Assembly: GCA_963576565.1 (NCBI GenBank)
Contig: OY755048.1
Span: forward strand, 3,726,501-3,790,500
Origin: Aspidapion aeneum
Taxonomy: Eukaryota; Arthropoda; Insecta; Coleoptera; Brentidae
Reading direction: 5' to 3'
DNA length: 64,000 nt
Below, in pieces: positions 21,144 to 33,360 of the stretch. Position numbers and translations under genes: made by a program. The notes under the pieces were generated by a model. The model was given only the letters and a program-made list of their open reading frames with translations, was not told the DNA's origin and searched no databases. Each line of letters begins with the position of its first letter. Within the stretch, counting starts at the first letter, position 1.

Positions 21144-22235
21144 CTACACAGTTATCTTTGCATTCTGCAATCTTCGTAGGACTTCCTCAAGAATTCTAAG
21201 ATGTTCAGAAAAGCTCTGTGTGACAATTACGAGGTCATCGAGATATACGTACACGTAGGGGTCTAAATCGTTTCCTATGATGCTATCTATGAGTCTCTGC
21301 CAAGTTGCAGGTGCATTATGGAGACCAAATGGTAAACGCTTAAATTGGAAGAGACCTCGTCGACAGATGAATGCTGTTAGTGGCTTCGATGATTCTTCCA
21401 TTGGTACTTGCCAATAAGCACTCTTAATATCTAAAGTTGACAAGTACTTAGCATCTTTCAATTTGTCAAGAGTCTCGGATACGAGTGGTAAAGGATAACT
21501 ATCACGCGCCGTCACTGAGTTCAATTTGCGGTAGTCTACACAGAAACGATATTTCTTTGTGTTTTTCTTTTGTACCATTACCACTGGTGAAGCCCATGAA
21601 CTACTACTACGTTCTATCACATCCATTTTCAGCATTTCGTCGATTTCGTCATCAATAAGTTTTTGAATGACCGGTGACACCTTATATGAACGTTGTCTTA
21701 TCGGTGCTGCATCTGTTGTAATCTTATGCTCTACCCTGTCTGTACATCCTAGTGAGTCACCCATAATAGTCTTATATTTATCGACCAATTCCTCTAGTCG
21801 TTCTAATTCATAAGGCGTAAGAGTAGTTTGTTGGTCTGATGTTTCTAAAGAACAAATCACATCTTTACTATCGGCAAAGTGCCACTCATTAGTACTTAAG
21901 TTCGGTACTATCCCCATCGAAATCCAAAAATCTAATCCCAAAATCAAAGTGTGCGGCAATTCAGGAACGACGACGACCTCTATTAACCTAAATTTATCCT
22001 GAACTCGCATAGGAAGCTGCACTGTCCCAATACTACTCGTGCTTTGACCATTTGCCACAATACAACTCGTCTTCTTCGTCGTATCAAGTGAAAAACCAAA
22101 CCTCTCGATGATTGACCAACCATGATTCCCTAAAAAGGTACGTGAAGCCCCGGAATCCAACAAACCTAATAACTTATTTCCGAGCACATCCACTTCTAAA
22201 TAAGGCCTCTCATCTTTACGAGCATGACTTATCAC
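21144..22235 (-). pseudogene. Gypsy pol, upstream part: protease and reverse-transcriptase palm
   Basis: The annotated start (GTG at 22235) is arbitrary: the frame stays open upstream (STDRLTYVLDYV) into the end of gag, in the -1 frame, as expected when pol is made by ribosomal frameshifting. The aspartic protease has LLGLLDSGASRTFLG near residue 30 and ILGLDFW near 98. The reverse transcriptase follows: YRFCVDYRKLN, LSTLDIKSAYWQ, FKRLPFGLHNAPATWQ and catalytic YVYLDDLVI near residue 335. The frame ends at a TAG just after LQNAKITV. Gypsy proteins normally have several more residues before the TYLG motif that starts the next frame, so a small deletion at about 21140 both removed codons and shifted the frame. 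Confidence 0.92.
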
Positions 22236-22300
22236 ATAATCTAGAACGTACGTTAGCCTATCGGTCGATGCTTGTCCAGGCTGACTCGAAGGTCGACCAC

Positions 22301-24097
22301 CTACGAGCGCCTGGGTCCGTTTCCCTGACGATTACAATTTCGACATTCTCTTACTGTTACCCCTGCTTGACCACACGAATAGCACTGTTTGCCTCTAGGT
22401 AATGCGCACCCGATTGCCATGTGCCCTGTCTGGTTGCATCTATAACATACCACGTCCCTATTCGCCCTACCAGGTCTAGCACCTTGTGGTGGTTGTCCAT
22501 CTCTGTCATTTACACTAGACTGACCACTAGCTGGTTGTTGTCTATCTCTATCAGCCCTAACATCAAAATTGCTTGCTGGCTGCTGCCTATTTCTGTCGAA
22601 TCTATTAGCAGGATGATTTAAATTCTGTTGGTTTGATGTCCCAGCACCTGATATTTGAATTGCATCAACCCCTGTTGAAAAATCGTCACTGTCGCTCTCT
22701 ACGTCAACGTAGGCCAAGTCAGGTTCAATAGATTGGTTTTTCCTAGGTGTAAAATTTTCCTCCTCTAAACCATATCTCTGGTCTATTCTACGACACAGAT
22801 CCTTTAAATGTGATAGGCTATTGACCTCAGTAGCAATTAACCCATTTTTATAGATGTCCGCGATATTTCTGAAGACGATAGCTAATTTCGCCTCTTCGGA
22901 AACAGGACAGCCAAGTCTTTGGAAATATGTGTTCATGACAGCAATATAGGTCCCTATAGACTCTCCAGGGCCTTGTTTACGTTTTTGAATCTCCTTCAAT
23001 AGCTTCTCGCCATATGAAGAAGGAAGATATTCTGCCATGAACCTCTGTTCCAGCTGTTCCCATGTATGGACTTCTCTACGTACATCTTTGTAAAAAGTAT
23101 AAGCTGACTTTTCAAAAAGATCAATGCCCGAATTCAGTAAAACCTTTTTGCTGACTCCTCTAGCCTGACTCAACTCGTCCACTCTCTCAAAAAATGCGGT
23201 GACGGAGATTGTACCCCTCTCGCCTGTAAACTTAAGGTTCCATTTATGCGGAGGTACAGGTGCAACGTGATATGAGGTACCAGGATCACTTGACATTGGT
23301 ACTGGCGACGAACATGAAAATTGTCGTGACTGAGCAATTGGTGTAATGCTACTTTGGAGGGCAGCTAAACTCAAAGGAACGGTAGACGGTTGTTGATACT
23401 GAAAAGCTGTTGTACCGTAATTCTCCATCGGCATAGGGACTGGTGCCTGTATTGGTGCTTTAGTTGGGTTCGTTAGCACTTGCATTTGCACTGGAGCAAT
23501 GACCGACGGTTGGTTTGTGGGCTGTTGAGCTGTTCTTTGTGTGCTCGAGTGCTGTGGTTGCGGGAAATGAGACTGGTTTGGGGTGTTGCCAGCATTTGTT
23601 GAGTGGTCTGAGCCTCGACTCGTTGATTGGGTTTCAGATGCTTCATCATCATCTGAGGTAACGTCAACTCTTAGTAAATCTGTTGCTTGGCTCTGCAATC
23701 TCCCAATCAAACTCAAGGTTTCCGCAACCAGTACGCCTTTGGTTTGACTTTCTTCAAAGTTTGACGGGTTCATGTTATTTATCCTGGCTAACACATGTTC
23801 CAACCTTACAGCGATTTTCCTAAACTCTCCCCCTTTGCTCGTACCAGAGAACTTCTCTACCAGCGGTACCAGACTATCAAGCTTCTTCATGCAGCTAAAA
23901 GCATCTTGGCCAAATTTAAAGGGATACGGAGGGTATCTCATACTTGCATCAGTCTTTTCTCTTTGTTTGATCAACATAAGCTGTTGTTTCATCTCTTCCA
24001 CCGATCCAACAGCTATGCCTCTCCATGTTAACTCATAGATTAATTCGTCCTTGACTAAGTACCTTACGTCGGACAACCGACTCAAAGAAATAGCCAT
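22301..24097 (-). CDS. gag: Gypsy gag polyprotein
   Basis: This 598-residue frame is intact. Gag forms the virus-like particle and binds element RNA. The N-terminal half is helical and charged; the centre (about residues 160-270) is Gln/Pro/Ser/Thr-rich; a retrotransposon-gag capsid domain follows (about 290-440, including LEQRFMAEYLPSSYGEKLLK and IQKRKQGPGESIGTYIAVM). Near the C-terminus is one standard CCHC knuckle, CYRCNQTGHMAIGC, followed by CYSCGQAGVTVREC, in which Val occupies the His position. A His-less second knuckle is seen in several insect Gypsy lineages. The frame ends in NRQGNGPRRS, overlapping the -1 pol frame. The ATG at 24097 is the first in frame and suits the expected gag length. 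Confidence 0.9.
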   Translation of the reverse strand: MAISLSRLSDVRYLVKDELIYELTWRGIAVGSVEEMKQQLMLIKQREKTDASMRYPPYPFKFGQDAFSCMKKLDSLVPLVEKFSGTSKGGEFRKIAVRLEHVLARINNMNPSNFEESQTKGVLVAETLSLIGRLQSQATDLLRVDVTSDDDEASETQSTSRGSDHSTNAGNTPNQSHFPQPQHSSTQRTAQQPTNQPSVIAPVQMQVLTNPTKAPIQAPVPMPMENYGTTAFQYQQPSTVPLSLAALQSSITPIAQSRQFSCSSPVPMSSDPGTSYHVAPVPPHKWNLKFTGERGTISVTAFFERVDELSQARGVSKKVLLNSGIDLFEKSAYTFYKDVRREVHTWEQLEQRFMAEYLPSSYGEKLLKEIQKRKQGPGESIGTYIAVMNTYFQRLGCPVSEEAKLAIVFRNIADIYKNGLIATEVNSLSHLKDLCRRIDQRYGLEEENFTPRKNQSIEPDLAYVDVESDSDDFSTGVDAIQISGAGTSNQQNLNHPANRFDRNRQQPASNFDVRADRDRQQPASGQSSVNDRDGQPPQGARPGRANRDVVCYRCNQTGHMAIGCALPRGKQCYSCGQAGVTVRECRNCNRQGNGPRRS

Positions 24098-27000
24098 AGT
24101 GCCTTTTATATATATTAAAACTTTAAACTTTAATTAAAACTGTTAATTATACCTCCCAATTATAAAAACTGAACCACGCAATAACAAACACAAAGTTCAC
24201 ATTCAATTCACTAGTGAAAATCACTATAAATTTTCTCACAACTGTAGAAAATATAAAACTTAAATACGGGCAGACGCGAACAAAACCGAAAAACACCGGA
24301 GCAGTAAGAAAATAAAATTTATTTGCATTTAAAAATGTAATCATAATTTATGTTAAGTATTTGTACAACCAACTATGACGTCCAACCTTGCAGAGAGAAA
24401 TAACTACTTAAATCCTAAATTAGAATTAACAAGTAGCCATAAAAAAGTTAAAAAAATAAAAGAGAGACCAGAGTTTTGGCAGTGTTTAGGTCTTATGTTT
24501 CACTCCTGCGTGAGTAAAACCAAAAAAAAATAATTGCGCTTATCCTAGCTGAAATGGATTAAAATTAAAGTTAAGTGATGTTTGTTTACCTCAGCAACCG
24601 AGTAGGTAAATTTATCCCTAAATGGAACGTACAACAGACTACCTATAACAAAAATCCCAAAGCTGTTGTACACAGTTAACGCTAGGGTATACTCCTGCTA
24701 TTGCAGAACGGCTCCACTAATAAACTCCTCAAAAAAACCCAAATCGCCGTATACAATGATTTTTCTAAAAAGAAAGAATCAAAACCCACTTTAACCTGCT
24801 TACCTACTCTGAGTTTACACGAAACATGCATTGCTTAAGGTCACATCATCCCTTAATATATAAGTGAACGCAATAAACATCGGAACAGATGTTCATGTTA
24901 TAGAAATCTTAAATTATGCTCAATTTAAAAAAAAATCCGCTCGCTGAAATTGCGTTGAATTAGACTAGTAAGGATGTTGTGTGTAATTAAAAAAATAATT
25001 TAAAGAAAATTTGAAAAAAAAAATTACCGATGGTAAAAAAAAATTACACAAATAACGTCTTGGTAGGACTGCAACTCTCTAATAATCGTTAAAATGAAAT
25101 TCCCAAAATTTCAACTAAATTGATGCAAACCATGGTCAAGAAGACCTTAGGATCGTACCGAAAGGTGTCCAAAAAAAAATTAAAAAAAAATTTTTGGTGT
25201 CGACCACAGTAGTCCAATAGTAAAAAAAAATAATTAGTGACTCACTAAAATTTTCAAAAGTTACTCCACTCTGATAGGTGGTTTGGAGTAGGGAGAAGAA
25301 AAAAAAATTTTTAAACGAATGATGATAGGTTGTTAAAACGCGAGAGTTCGAAATGAAATTATATTTTAATTCAGAAAAAGATATATTTAAATAAACTGGT
25401 AGAACCATTGTAGGGACAAGGTACTACTATGCACCAAAAAAAAAATTTTGCCACAAGAAAATCAAGTTTCCCTTCTTAAAAAAAAATATTAAAAAAAATA
25501 TTAAAAAAATATTTTCAAAAAAATTAGTGGACCTTAAAAAAAATTAATAAAATCAACACCAGAAAAATCTTATTCGAGTTGTCATGCAACAGTTTTTTTT
25601 TGTTCTTTTCCTTTAAAAAACAGTTGTCAATTCCCTTTCCTCTCCCAAACTGTGTGAATGTAAAAAGTGTATGAGCTAGAAAAATTAATTTATTATCCGG
25701 AAGAAAAAAAAATTGTTGGAAATTAAATTTACTCAAAAATCATAAGGTATAAAAAATCGTAATTGCCAAAATAAACAATCAGTTTAGGAAAAGAAAAAAA
25801 ATATTTATGTTCCAAAAAAAACAACCGATGTTAGTGTATTTGTTTAAAATTATTACTTAAGGAAATAAACAACGTTAGTACTTATTTACTGTACCACTAT
25901 AATAATGTGAACTTAAGTTTTAAACTTTGCACTCAACCCCGTAAAGAATTATCTTGTGTGCCCTTTCAAAAAACCCAATATGAAAACAATTTCAAGGTTC
26001 ACCTATAAGACCGTTGTAAAACTAAATCTGCCTACTCAAGTGTCTTTACACACAACATCTAATCAAAAAAAAATTTTTACTGCTTAATGCGTTCTCGGAT
26101 CCTTATTCCCGGAGTTCACGAGATATAAAATTAAGTTGGGCCCTTTCCGCAACTATTATTCAAAGCAAAAATTACCAAATGTCCAAGGGCTAATGAGACC
26201 CCATCATCAACAAATGATATTTTGAAATGAAACAGTTGGGAATAATCCTGCGTAAAAACCAGAGAACAAAATCAAGAACCAAAAACTATTACATTAATTT
26301 TAAAAGAGCATAATAAAAATCCCGGCCTCAATTAAACTTTTGTTATCTCAACAAAACTCGGCCTAAAACCAAAAACTTTTTATTAGACATTTCCCCTATT
26401 CCCTAAGTATAATGTCAATAAAACCCAAAAACTTGTGATTTCCATTCCAATCCCATCTGTACCCTATATATTTTTCAAACGGTTAAACCCCCACAGGCGA
26501 AACAATATCTTATTTCAAAGAAAGGGTGAAGATATTTTGAAGCACCCTGTGAAAATAGGACACTATTGTGGAAAATTGTTCAGATCAGTGTTCTTAATAC
26601 TTTCCAACCTAAATATATCTAGTCCCCTCATGTGCATGTTACTATTTTAATTCCTATCATAACTAAACAGGTCACAAAAATTGTCTTTCTCCGCGAATCT
26701 GCAAGGTCATGGAAAATGCGAGATTCAGCCTGTAGGCCAAATTTGGATGTATTTTAATTTAGCGAAAACCGAAGTTGCGATATCCTAAAAAGATTAGCAG
26801 GAAGTCCTCGTTCCTCGATTTCTACACTCCGAATCAAACATTTCTTCCATTTCCACCCAGCTCGCGGGAGGAAAACCCTTAATTATGGCAATACAAAAGG
26901 TACTACTATCATATTATGCATAACAAAAAAAAGTATATGCCCTCATCATTGTTTAGTCTCATCAAAGAAAACCTATTGTTTTTAAATTTATTCTTAGATT

Positions 27001-29364
27001 GAAATCGTTTTTTTTTAAATCAATGATCTTAAATTTATTGTTCAACCTGAACACTTTCCCATTTATTCCACAAAATTTTGCTTCATTATTTGAGGTCACC
27101 AGTATGAAATTATTTTAAAATTAAGAAAAATGAAATAAAAAAAATTATTTCCCAATTGTCCACAACTTCCAAGTTTTCATCCCTAAATACCTAGGTACTT
27201 TTTCAGTCTAACACCATCCATCGTTATCCAACATAACGCTTTAATTTCAGAAGCAACAAAACGAAGATTAAGTGAAAGCTAAGCAAGTATGTTGGAAGTT
27301 GCTTTACAATGGGCGTAGATGTAAGGCCCCTTTAAGTCCACGCCACTGTCCTGAAATGCAAACTAACAAAAAAAACTGAAGACTAGCATATCTGCCGTCA
27401 AACAACATTTGGCATGAAATTAAAATAATTTCATATCATACCAGTACCCTCCAAAAACAAAACGTTTTTTACTATAAGACCCAAACACTTAACCAATAAA
27501 TCTTGTTATTTAAAATTATGATTCGGAAGTAAAAGATTTATTTATTCCTGCCTGATCAACTAAGACAAAAAAAGTTTCCCTTTTGTAACTCAAGAAAGTC
27601 CTGTTTGGTCCCCCAATAAAAAATATAACCTGTCTGGTCACCCTTTAAAACTACGACCACTATACAAACCGTTTTGACCAAAACAAGAATTCGAGAAGTT
27701 ATGCTTACAGAAAAAAAAGATAATCTTTTTAAGAAAGATTAAATTATTTAAAAAAAAGTAAAATTTTGAAATATTTTTACCAATTACCACCGACTAGCAT
27801 TTATATTTAGTTGAAAGTCTCTCTTAAATTCACTGACTCAAAATGACATTACTTAAAAAAATTACTGAACTTTACAAGTGAACTAAAAAAAAATCGAAAA
27901 ACTTATATCTATATCTGTCTCAGCCAAACATTTCTTTTGTGGTATTATATCTAGTTGGGCTTCAAATTATTTTCCCTGTATTCAATCCGGAGCAGGCAAA
28001 ACTTCTCAAGGCTCAAACATAAATGTTTGCTCTCCAATGGCCATGACCAAGCTATGACCTGAATGCAGAAAAAAAAATACAGAAAAAAAATAATTGTGAA
28101 CCAGAAAACTTTAATTGATAGAAATACCCGTAGGTCATTTTTTTAAAAAAATGCACTCCAAAGCCCAACGCTGTATTTTCTACCAAAAAAAATTGACCAG
28201 TCACAAAAACACAACTAGACCACTAAACTGGCAACCAAAGACCTAAAAAACTGTCTTTCAAAAAAAAATACCCCAAAAAAAATGCCAACTGGACCTCTGG
28301 CGTTGATCTTCAGCCAATATGTCGCTCTAGGGTTTTAGCCTTGTGTTTCCTAACTTCCCGAGCCGACACTAGTAGTAGTACCCTCCTCTGACCCGATGTA
28401 ACTGAGTGACGTAAGGTCTTAATTGTCATCCAACAGTTACCACCAAAAAAAACAAGAAAAGAAAATGACAAAGCAAAATAAACTCATTTTCCCTTTCTTT
28501 CATTACTAATTAATACTTTCAACTAAACAAAGCTACCATCTGTCAAGCTATATTTACTTTAAAACAACTCAGCCAAGAAAAATTTGTGTGAAACCCTGTA
28601 AAAATATTCCAATTTCCAAGTGGTGATATCCCACAAAAAAAATTAAAATGACCAAAAAAAAAAAATAACTTGACCTAAATAAATTGATTGCACTAAAAAA
28701 TAATCGGTGAAACAATTTCTATCTTATCACAAGCAGGAAATAATAACATATTAGAAGTAGGCAACCTGCAAGAAAAAAATTGTTAGAAAAAAACACTACC
28801 CATGTCATATATTTAAAACCTAAAAAGACCATGTCTGGAAATCCATCCACCTATAAATTAAATAAAATTGAAGTAAATTTACATTGTTGTATTTATTTTT
28901 CTTAAAAAAAATTAAAACATGTTTTTCCTACAAAAAACTTTAAAGAATTAAGAACATGAATTGGACTCCGTTCAATAAAAACTCCTATGTTTTTTTCCAC
29001 TTAATCTTCCTTAATAAATAAAAATGAATATTTTATTTTCCAAGAAAAAAAACTTGTGAAGATAAGCTAACAAAAAACTAAGAGGATTACTAAAACAACA
29101 AACCGAGTTCCAAATCAACGTTCAAATATTACTAAAAAAAATATTTAAAAAAATGTTATTTCCAAAAACCAATGATCTTGTTTTTTATGAAAAAAAAATG
29201 ATTGAGTGTCAAAACCACCCACAGCCACTGAAAGCCTTTAACCTGGCTTTGGCTGTACCACAAAAAAATTTTCTCAAAAAAAAAATTAAAAATAATTTTG
29301 TCTTTTTCTTTTCCAAATTCAATTCCAAAAAAATTACATCAGATGTTAAAAAACTAGCCAAAAC
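24098..29364 (-). other. 5.3-kb non-coding leader of the Gypsy element
   Basis: Between the primer-binding site and gag lies unusually long sequence without a convincing frame. The plus strand is dense in A runs of 6-9 (for example around 25180, 25440-25540 and 28620-28680), so the element RNA would be rich in U runs. Short ORFs here (up to ~90 codons) have poly-Phe/Lys bias and look fortuitous. It may hold packaging or translation signals, but I see none directly. Confidence 0.8.
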
Positions 29365-29379
29365 ACACGTAGGGCGCCA
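29365..29379 (-). promoter_or_regulatory. tRNA primer-binding site of the Gypsy element
   Basis: Three bases inside the 5' LTR the minus strand reads TGGCGCCCTACGTGT. A TGGCGCCC start is the complement of tRNA 3' ends finishing GGGCGCCA, as used by tRNA-Lys-primed elements. The exact tRNA cannot be named from this alone. Confidence 0.75.
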
Positions 29380-29382
29380 ATT

Positions 29383-32229
29383 TGTGGCCTTAAAAAAAAA
29401 TTAAAAAAAATGTGGGCGCCAATTTGTGGCCTTAAAAAAAGTTGTGTGACATTTGTGGCAGCTTAAAGACGTCGCCGCCATTTTGTGACACTGAAACCCA
29501 CTGAATAATTAACCAATTATCTGGAAGCAGAACTGTATTTTCCAGCTAGGTAAAACATTGATATGCCCGGTAACTTTTATACAGTGGAGAAGGGGGGGTT
29601 CAGAAATAAGAAAATTTTAAGTGCGCCACATTATTTAATACCAATGTTTTACAAAGAAGATCTTAAATAAAATACAGTTCAACCCAAATGTTGTAGCCAA
29701 ACAATGAAATTCCACCTACTTCCGAGGCTTCCAGAATATTTGTGTAATTAAAAAAAAAAAAAAATTGACTAATAGACAAAATAAAATTTAAAAGATTCCC
29801 AAATGAATCAAAATGACAAAAATAGAAGCACTTTACAGGTAGATGGATTCCTTTAACAGGTCATAGTGTACCTACATCTGAGTCAGTAGTGTGAGACTCA
29901 GTTGTATAAATGATTGAAAAAAAATAAATATACTTCCAAAATTATTCCGTCATAGGGGAGATCTAGACCAAATATCTGCTGTCATCATTCTACACTGGGT
30001 AGAATGAGACAGACAGCAACCCAGTCCGAGATCCACCCCATGAGGTAAAAATGTGTAACGAAACCGCTAAAAAAAAAAATATAATCTCATCTCTCTTTTG
30101 TCTCCGCAAAGTTGGTCATCGGGTTGTACAAATAACACAAGAAAAATTAGTTCATCTTGTTTATTTTAAAAGGTAAAACTGGAGTATTACCAAAAACATG
30201 AAATAGAAAAAAAAGTTAATGAAATGTAGTGGAACAAGTCAGGGCCTAAGTAGCAAGACAATCCAAATTTCACAAGAGAAATTGTCTTAAATAAATGAAA
30301 TGAAGGAAAACTTAGTAAATACACCGCAAAACCAGGGCTATGACGTCATACCTTATCTTGCGTTTACAAGAAATGTTGAAATTATACTGTGAAACTTATA
30401 TATGAAAAGATTACGTCTAAGTTATATTAAAAATTTATATATGAGAAAAAAAAATTATAGTTAAGGCTCGCTCCTACCTTGGTCCTTGAATTATTTAATA
30501 ATTATTGGTGTTTATTTGGTAAACCTGGAAGTGTTGTAGGTTTCCCGACATACTCCTGCTGTTCCGGCTTGCCCGCGCCTCCCCTACTGCCGCTTAGCAC
30601 ATCACGCTAGGGCAGCACATGGTCTCAAGTGTTGATGGTTCCTTGCCCCGAGCGTAAAACCCTTTCTCAGGGTTATAACTGGCCCGTCCGGCTTCCCACC
30701 AGCGTCCAGCCCAACTGTCCCGTCGCTGGAATTGACAGGGCGCTGCTCTTTCCCCGTACAAAATGGCGTGGGCCGACTTAAATTCCCCTCAAAAGGGTGC
30801 GAGCGTCACTTTCGATTACGCCTAAAACACGACGGCTCACTCCTCACAGTCTCTGGGATATCTCCTACAATTCGCTGCAGTGCCAAAACCAAAAACAATG
30901 GCGATCCCAGAGCCTGTTGCCGACCCAACCAAATTTGCCAGCAAAGAGAGACCAAGCACTTCGTCGAGAATACCAGAATAATGTAGTGGCCGGAAACCGT
31001 TTTGTAAATTTGGTGGGGAGTGGGGACGGTAAAACGCAATAGTACCAACCTAATCTTCCCGGTGAAATTCAATTAAAGGATGCAAACCTATTTATAAAAA
31101 ACTTTTCCGCCAAAAATAAATCTCTACATTCAGTGGCAAGCCTGGAAGAAAAACCCGGGGTTTTCAAAGTAACCAATGAGGAGATACAGCGATAGTCCTA
31201 TACAGGTATATAGGGGGCAGCACCGACCAAGGGGATAGGAAGTACGTAAAACAAACCTTGAGGTGTTGTCGGATCTATTTCCACGGTTGAAATTTTTATA
31301 ACAAGGACGTCGAGACACCCTCCATACACATTATTAATATTCGAACACTCAACCAATTCCCATATGAGTAAAGCTATACTGAGCGCAGAATTTAGTTGCA
31401 CTCCAGTTACAGTCTTCGTCAAAAGTTTCCTTCGCTCTTTATAAATGTTTTCTCTAATATTCATATGGTTTAACGCCATTTTTGTAAAACGTTTCTACAG
31501 TAATAAAGTTGTTTCTGAACCTGAACCCAAAAATACACACTGAACTATTGCTTAAAGGCACAAGAGTGTTCAGATGTTAACTCACACGATTTCGTTTATT
31601 CTTTTAGTCTTGGTTTTTATCCCTCGTTTATCTCCCCTTTACCAAAGTGCATAACTCGTATTCATTTTATCCTTTCCCTATCAAATTAATAAAGATATCA
31701 AAGTGGCGGAGCCTCGGTCGTTCCTGGTCGACCCAAATATGTTTTTGTACTATCAAAACTAGTTAATCCGTGAAGGATATGAGGTTCGGATTGTCCCAAT
31801 ATCCTCGAAATAAACGTAAGGGAATGAAATGTTCATCTAAATGTTTCCTTCCTGTTACTGAAACCATTTGTGATGCGGCAACGCCGCCATTCCCCAGCAT
31901 AACAGCTGTTTAACTTTATGAGCGTCAAGAGAATCACAAAATTCCACAGATAAACACAAAACAATCAAAATTTTTATGTGATTTTTCCCGAAGCCTGTGA
32001 TCTTAAATTCCAATTACGATGTCCAGATAATGCGATGTGCGTCGTGTCCACAGTAATTCGATGGAATGCCTCCTTTTAAGGTAATTTCCTAGACACTATA
32101 TAACCTCCAAACCTAGCTCTATAAAATACCCTTGATTAGTGTACAGAAAGACGAATCAAAGAGCCTTGATTATTTACCTAAATAAACAAATATGTAACGT
32201 TGTCTTAAACGTAAAAATGACACGTTACA
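29383..32229 (-). repeat. 5' LTR of the Gypsy element (2,847 bp)
   Basis: Direct repeat of 16297-19143 at a constant offset of 13,086 bp. It starts TGTAACG and ends GGCCACA on the minus strand. It should hold promoter and polyadenylation signals; candidates on the sense strand are TTATATAGTG near 32098 and TTTTATAGAG near 32123, but neither is proven. Confidence 0.93.
31198..31479 (-). CDS. 93-codon ORF inside the 5' LTR, unknown
   Basis: Same reading frame and protein as at 18112-18393; see there. Its position in the 5' LTR, about 750 bp inside the upstream end of the element, would place it early in any genomic transcript that started upstream. No domain is recognised and it may be chance. 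Confidence 0.2.
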   Translation of the reverse strand: MALNHMNIRENIYKERRKLLTKTVTGVQLNSALSIALLIWELVECSNINNVYGGCLDVLVIKISTVEIDPTTPQGLFYVLPIPLVGAAPYIPV

Positions 32230-32396
32230 TAATTAAAAAAAAAACAAAAGAAAAAGAAAAAAATCGCGCGTCCGTAAAAAATCTACACGTTCTTTCCGGG
32301 TAAAGCTAAATGAATAGTAAATGCATAGTGCTTTCTATAAGGCTCAATAAGAATTGAAACTAAAATTTGGAAATATAATATTTTTTAAATAAAAAT

Positions 32397-32820
32397 ACTC
32401 TGTCAATCTATGGGCACCTAAGCTTACACTAGGTACTATAGTTATAGTGTGAGCTAATATAATCAAAAACTGAAATATATTTTATTCAACTCCAGACTCA
32501 ATTACCTTTCGTTTGATACCACACAAGCCATGTTTTGACTTAAACTCAAATTTTTTAAATCTACCCCCACCCTTTTTTAAAAATAAACTAAAATTTATTT
32601 TGTTTAACTCCAGACTTAATTACCTTTCGTTTGATATCACACACGCCATATTTTCACATAAACTCTAATTTTTGGAATCTACCCCCACCATTCTATTTGG
32701 CTTGCGTTCCGTGGATTTTGTTAATTTTTAAATGGGACCATCACGGCCCAAGACCCAACTTAGGTACCAAATTTCATTAAAATCGGACAAGCGGTTTTTG
32801 AGTTATGCGGGTTGGTCGTT

Positions 32821-32851
<31 letters not shown>

Positions 32852-32983
32852 GCAAAACAAAAAAGTCATCTGAAACGCAAAGATATATAAAAATTTTTGA
32901 TATCGGAGCAACTTTTTTTTCTCGAAAAAATTAGGATCACCCACCATAGCTCACACTACTTATATAGTAGTAGTGTGAGCTAA
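32397..32983 (+). repeat. Double-hairpin repeat family, copy C
   Basis: Complete but with two rather than three internal units and a short (GACA)7-8 tract (32823-32851). The left hairpin lacks the TACG seen in copies A, B and F, as in copy E. The right hairpin is at 32948-32981. Confidence 0.9.
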
Positions 32984-32987
32984 AACA

Positions 32988-33186
32988 CCCAACTGCTAAA
33001 TCTACTTATACCTATTAGTCGCAGTTGGGTACAAAATTACCCAATAACCTCATTCATGAAAATACAAAACTGTATAATTTGGTAAGTGCGCGTTGGGCAT
33101 TAATACTAAAAGTTGTCGTACATGGTATACCTATCAATTTTGTACCCAACTGCGACTAGTAGGTACAAGTAGATTTAGCAGTTGAG
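32988..33186. mobile_element. ~200-bp foldback MITE
   Basis: Arms of about 50 bp: CCCAACTGCTAAATCTACTT and GTCGCAGTTGGGTACAAAATT near the left, with their complements in mirror order at 33135-33186. CCCAACTGC also occurs at both edges of each arm, so each arm is itself partly palindromic. Confidence 0.75.
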
Positions 33187-33360
33187 TTTTTTCTTTATTT
33201 ATTTTTTTAAAATCTATTTTCTGTCCTTAACCATCTTGAAAAACTCAGAAACCAATCGGCTAAAATATTTTTTTTACAACTAGATTCATGTATTAATTAG
33301 TGTTGGTGCCTATGGTATCCCGTCGGATAGATGTGAAATATATATTTTTTAAACTACCCA

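Larger units (their letters stand above)
16297..32229 (-). mobile_element. 15.9-kb Ty3/Gypsy LTR retrotransposon, near-intact ends, broken pol
   Basis: Two direct 2,847-bp LTRs bound the element, with TAAT flanking on both sides (16293-16296 and 32230-32233) as target duplication. In sense order (minus strand): 5' LTR 29383-32229, primer-binding site, a 5.3-kb non-coding leader, gag 24097-22301, pol 22235-19184, polypurine tract, 3' LTR 16297-19143. There is no env-like frame between pol and the 3' LTR. The only LTR difference I noticed is 17276 (A) against 30362 (G), which suggests recent insertion. Domain order protease-RT-RNase H-integrase defines Ty3/Gypsy. The interior of pol is disrupted near 21140. 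Confidence 0.93.
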
